Translations under genes and position numbers: made by a program
Shown here: piece after piece, positions 62,123 to 64,000 of the stretch
Layout of the letters: each line of letters opens with the position of its first letter
Numbering within the stretch: position 1 is the first letter of the stretch
DNA from: DASSUW01 sp963730535
GTDB taxonomy: Bacteria > Actinomycetota > Thermoleophilia > Solirubrobacterales > Solirubrobacteraceae
Reading direction: 5' to 3'
Assembly: GCA_963730535.1 (NCBI GenBank)
Contig: CAVSRU010000018.1
Span: 62,001-126,000 of the forward strand
Length of the DNA stretch: 64,000 bases
The notes under the pieces: generated by a model
Seen by the model: only the letters and a program-made list of their open reading frames with translations
Databases searched by the model: none
Told to the model about the DNA's origin: nothing

Positions 62123-62388
62123 ATGCGCCTCAAATCCTGCCTCGGCTGCGGTCGACTCAGCCCCCAGAGCCGGTGCTCGTCGTGCCGACGCGCGAGCCCC
62201 TATCAGCGGTCGGCGTGGCGGATGCTCGCGCGTGAGGTCGTCGAAGACCACGGCGGCGTGTGCTCCCGGTGCGGATCAACGCACTACGTCTCGGCCACCA
62301 CGTCATCTCGCGAATTGAAGGTGGCGCCGACCACCCATCCAACCTCGAGCCGCTGTGCGCGTCCTGCCACGCTAAGGAGCCCCGATGA
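62123..62388 (+). pseudogene. HNH endonuclease remnant with one frameshift
   Basis: The 5' part reads MRLKSCLGCGRLSPQSRCSS and AWRMLAREVVEDHGGVCSRC, with the CxxC pairs of phage-type HNH nucleases. At about 62297 one C seems to be missing from GGCC(C)ACCACG; the second frame then continues as HHVISRIEGGADHPSNLEPL and CASCHAKEPR to the TGA at 62386. Restoring the base gives a complete His-Asn-His motif (HHV, NLEPLC, CxxCH). Such small HNH proteins sit beside terminase genes in phages. Decay or sequence error cannot be told apart. Confidence 0.75.
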
Positions 62389-62416
62389 GTGACGTACCGT
62401 CCGACCACAAGCAGGC

Positions 62417-62509
62417 TACGGTGCGGCCGGAGAAGTCCGCCAGCGCGACCTCCTCGCCGTCCTGATTGGGCAGCGTGAACTGGGGCGCCTTCTCGCCGGC
62501 TTCGATCAT
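62417..62509 (-). pseudogene. 5' fragment of a second bcp-like peroxiredoxin gene
   Basis: From ATG 62509 the minus strand encodes MIEAGEKAPQFTLPNQDGEE and VALADFSGRTV, the N-terminus of a Bcp/PrxQ protein. Similarity stops at about 62417, before the active-site Cys, and the frame runs on as unrelated residues (ACLWSDGTSLIGAP) to a stop at 62372. The intact bcp at 59422-59880 is clearly different in sequence, so this is a paralogue that was cut by the island rather than a duplicated piece. It marks the right boundary of the island near 62417. Confidence 0.75.
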
Positions 62510-62534
62510 CCGCGAGACAGTACCGTGGCGCCTC

Positions 62535-63660
62535 ATGGACCCCTGGGTGCAGAGCGCGGCCGCTGAGATCGGGCGCCGCGCCGTCCGCGAGCTGGAAGCG
62601 CTCGTCGGCGTCTCGTCGCCGTCGGGTGACGTCCAGGGCGCGGACGAGTGCGCCGCCGTGTGCGCCGCGCTGCTCCCCGACGAGGCGGAGATCGAGCGGA
62701 TCCCGTGCTCCTCTCCCGACCACGCGCCGGACCTGCTCGCCACGCTGCGCGGCGCGGGATCGAGGCGGCTCCTGCTGCTCGGGCACCTCGACACCGTCGT
62801 CGCGCACGACCGCCACCGCGCGCTGCACCGCGAGGGCGGCAAGCTGGTCGGCTCCGGGGCGGTCGACATGAAGGGCGGCGACGTGCTCGCGATCGGCATC
62901 ATGCGCGCGCTCGCGCAGGCGCCCGGAGACCTACGACACGACCTCGCTGCTGCTGGTCTGCGACGAGGAGTGGCGGACGCGCGACCTCGCCCACCTCGCC
63001 CGCTTCGCCGGCTACGACGCGTGCCTGTGCTTCGAGGGCGGCGAGCAGACCGCCGACGGTGAGGACGCGGTGGTGGTGCGCCGCAAGGCGGCCGGCACCG
63101 TCCGCGTGACCGCCCGCGGCCGTGCCGCCCACTCGGGCTCGGCGCCCGACCGTGGTCGCAACGCGCTGCTGGCGCTCGCCGCCGCGGCCCAGGCCGTGGC
63201 CGCCTGCCACGACCCGGCCGGCCCTGACCGCCTGACCTCCGTGCCGACGATCCTGAACTCCGGCGAGGCGTTCAACGTCGTGCCGGGCGGCGGCGAGCTG
63301 TTCTGCGACTGCCGCGCCGACGAGCTCGACGCGATCGAGCGCGTGCTCGCCGCCATCCCGCCCGAGGTCGGGGGCGCCGAGCTGCATCCCGAGCTGATCC
63401 GCCGCTGGCCGGGGATGCACTCGGAGGCGGCCGTCGCCCCGGTGCTCGCCAGGGCGGCGGAGGCGCTCGGCCGGCCGGTCCACCCGGCCTCGCGCGGCGG
63501 TGCCAGCGACGCGAGCCACTTCGCCTCCGCCATCCCGGTCACCATCGACGGCCTCGGGCCGCGCGGCGGCCGCGCGCACAACCCGGAGGAGTTCGTGCAC
63601 GAGGACTCGCTGACGCCACGCGCCGAGGTCGCCCTCGCCGTCGTCGCCGCGGTCCTCTAG
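62535..63660 (+). pseudogene. M20 family metallopeptidase with one frameshift
   Basis: The 5' part (MDPWVQSAAAEIGRRAVREL) contains the zinc motif LLLLGHLDTVVAHDRHR and GSGAVDMKGGDVLAIGIMRA. At about 62931 one C is extra in GAGACCTACGAC; after it the frame continues YDTTSLLLVCDEEWRTRDLA and CLCFEGGE (catalytic Glu region), the dimerisation domain (AAHSGSAPDRGRNALLALAA), EAFNVVPGGGELFCDCRADE and PRGGRAHNPEEFV (last zinc His). All parts of a CPG2/ArgE-type aminoacylase or dipeptidase are present. The stop TAG overlaps the convergent phosphatase stop through CTAG. Sequence error is plausible. Confidence 0.85.
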
Positions 63661-64000
63661 CTGCGGGCCAGCGACTCGAGCTCGCGCGGGCGCAGGAGGG
63701 CGAGCAGCTCGCCACCCGTGCGCACCGCGCGCACGACCGCCACGCCGCCCTTCTTGAAGTCCACCCGCCCGCCGGTCATGTCGTGCACGACCTGCGTGAA
63801 CGACGGGTCGTGGCCCACCACCAGGACGCGCGCATCCTCGCCGTGGGCCATCAGCAGCTCGAACGCGTCGTCGGCCGTGAAGCCGTCGGCGAGCTGGTCC
63901 GCGACCTGCGGCTCGATGTTGAGCGCCCGGCACGCGAGCTGGGCCGTCGCCAGCGCGCGCAGCTTGGGGCTCGTGTAGCAGGCGTCGAACTCGACGCCGA
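63657..64000 (-). CDS. SixA-type phosphohistidine phosphatase, 5' end outside the window
   Basis: The last 114 residues of a histidine-phosphatase-superfamily protein. Visible motifs: FDACYTSPKLRALATAQLAC (the SP.xRA.xTA motif), FELLMAHGEDARVLVVGHDP (second catalytic His in VGHDPS) and FKKGGVAVVRA typical of SixA. The N-terminal RHG motif lies beyond base 64000. SixA removes phosphate from His residues of phosphotransfer domains. Convergent with the M20 gene, with 4 shared bases (CTAG). Confidence 0.9.
   Translation of the reverse strand, partial: GVEFDACYTSPKLRALATAQLACRALNIEPQVADQLADGFTADDAFELLMAHGEDARVLVVGHDPSFTQVVHDMTGGRVDFKKGGVAVVRAVRTGGELLALLRPRELESLARS

Overview
The window is about 70% G+C and densely coded. 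Operons are long, genes often overlap by 4 bases (ATGA/GTGA), GTG starts are common, and several starts sit only a few bases after a -10-like hexamer, as in leaderless transcripts. With a group 1h-type [NiFe] hydrogenase, DUF1707, acetate-uptake and LuxR/ATPase genes, this points to a free-living aerobic soil actinobacterium. My best guess is Thermoleophilia (Solirubrobacterales); this is inference without a marker-gene tree.

Layout. 1-5.2 kb: end of a ferritin-like protein gene, a possible PD-(D/E)XK protein, a MacB-like ABC exporter and a DUF1801 protein. 5.2-9.9 kb: a frameshifted secreted alpha/beta hydrolase, a QueA-like protein coupled to an SDR, and a LuxR two-component pair. 9.9-13.6 kb: AIM24 protein, beta-phosphoglucomutase-like HAD and a GH65 disaccharide phosphorylase. 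13.6-27.35 kb (minus strand): one uninterrupted 15-gene hydrogenase operon, transcribed hypC-hypC2-hypD-hypE-small-large-three accessory proteins-protease-hypA-hypB-SIS-membrane protein-hypF. 27.5-33.4 kb (plus, divergent): nuoJKLMN, the membrane arm of complex I only. The hydrogenase would feed H2 electrons to the respiratory chain whose proton-pumping part is encoded next door.

33.4-45.9 kb: pilin-like protein, FAD amine oxidase, secreted proteins, M14 carboxypeptidase, a double-domain ThyX, a transglutaminase membrane protein, an acyl-CoA synthetase, a DUF1707 protein and an SDR. 46.0-50.0 kb: acetate operon (DUF485-actP-acs), divergent from a large LuxR ATPase regulator. 52.9-59.9 kb: small and membrane proteins, CBS protein, Lrp regulator with a divergent DMT exporter, a truncated gene beside a MITE-like repeat, Fpg/Nei glycosylase, a glycolipid-binding-like protein and Bcp peroxiredoxin. 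About 59.9-62.4 kb: a decayed phage-like island (terminase remnant, HNH remnant, orphan membrane proteins) that ends in a truncated second bcp. 62.5-64 kb: a frameshifted M20 peptidase and a SixA-type phosphatase cut by the window edge.

Three kinds of dispersed repeat stand out. (1) An identical 33-bp core occurs twice inside the hydrogenase operon, each time beside a different perfect palindrome. (2) A terminal motif GGCGAACGTCAACNGCGGC bounds a 218-bp element with a 30-bp inverted repeat and two 60-bp palindromic units, and recurs at gene ends near 8.1 and 40.7 kb. (3) A 17-bp inverted repeat at 53.1-53.3 kb contains both stop codons of a convergent gene pair. Five single-base frameshifts in four genes suggest either local decay or sequence errors. 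No tRNA, rRNA or CRISPR array was seen.
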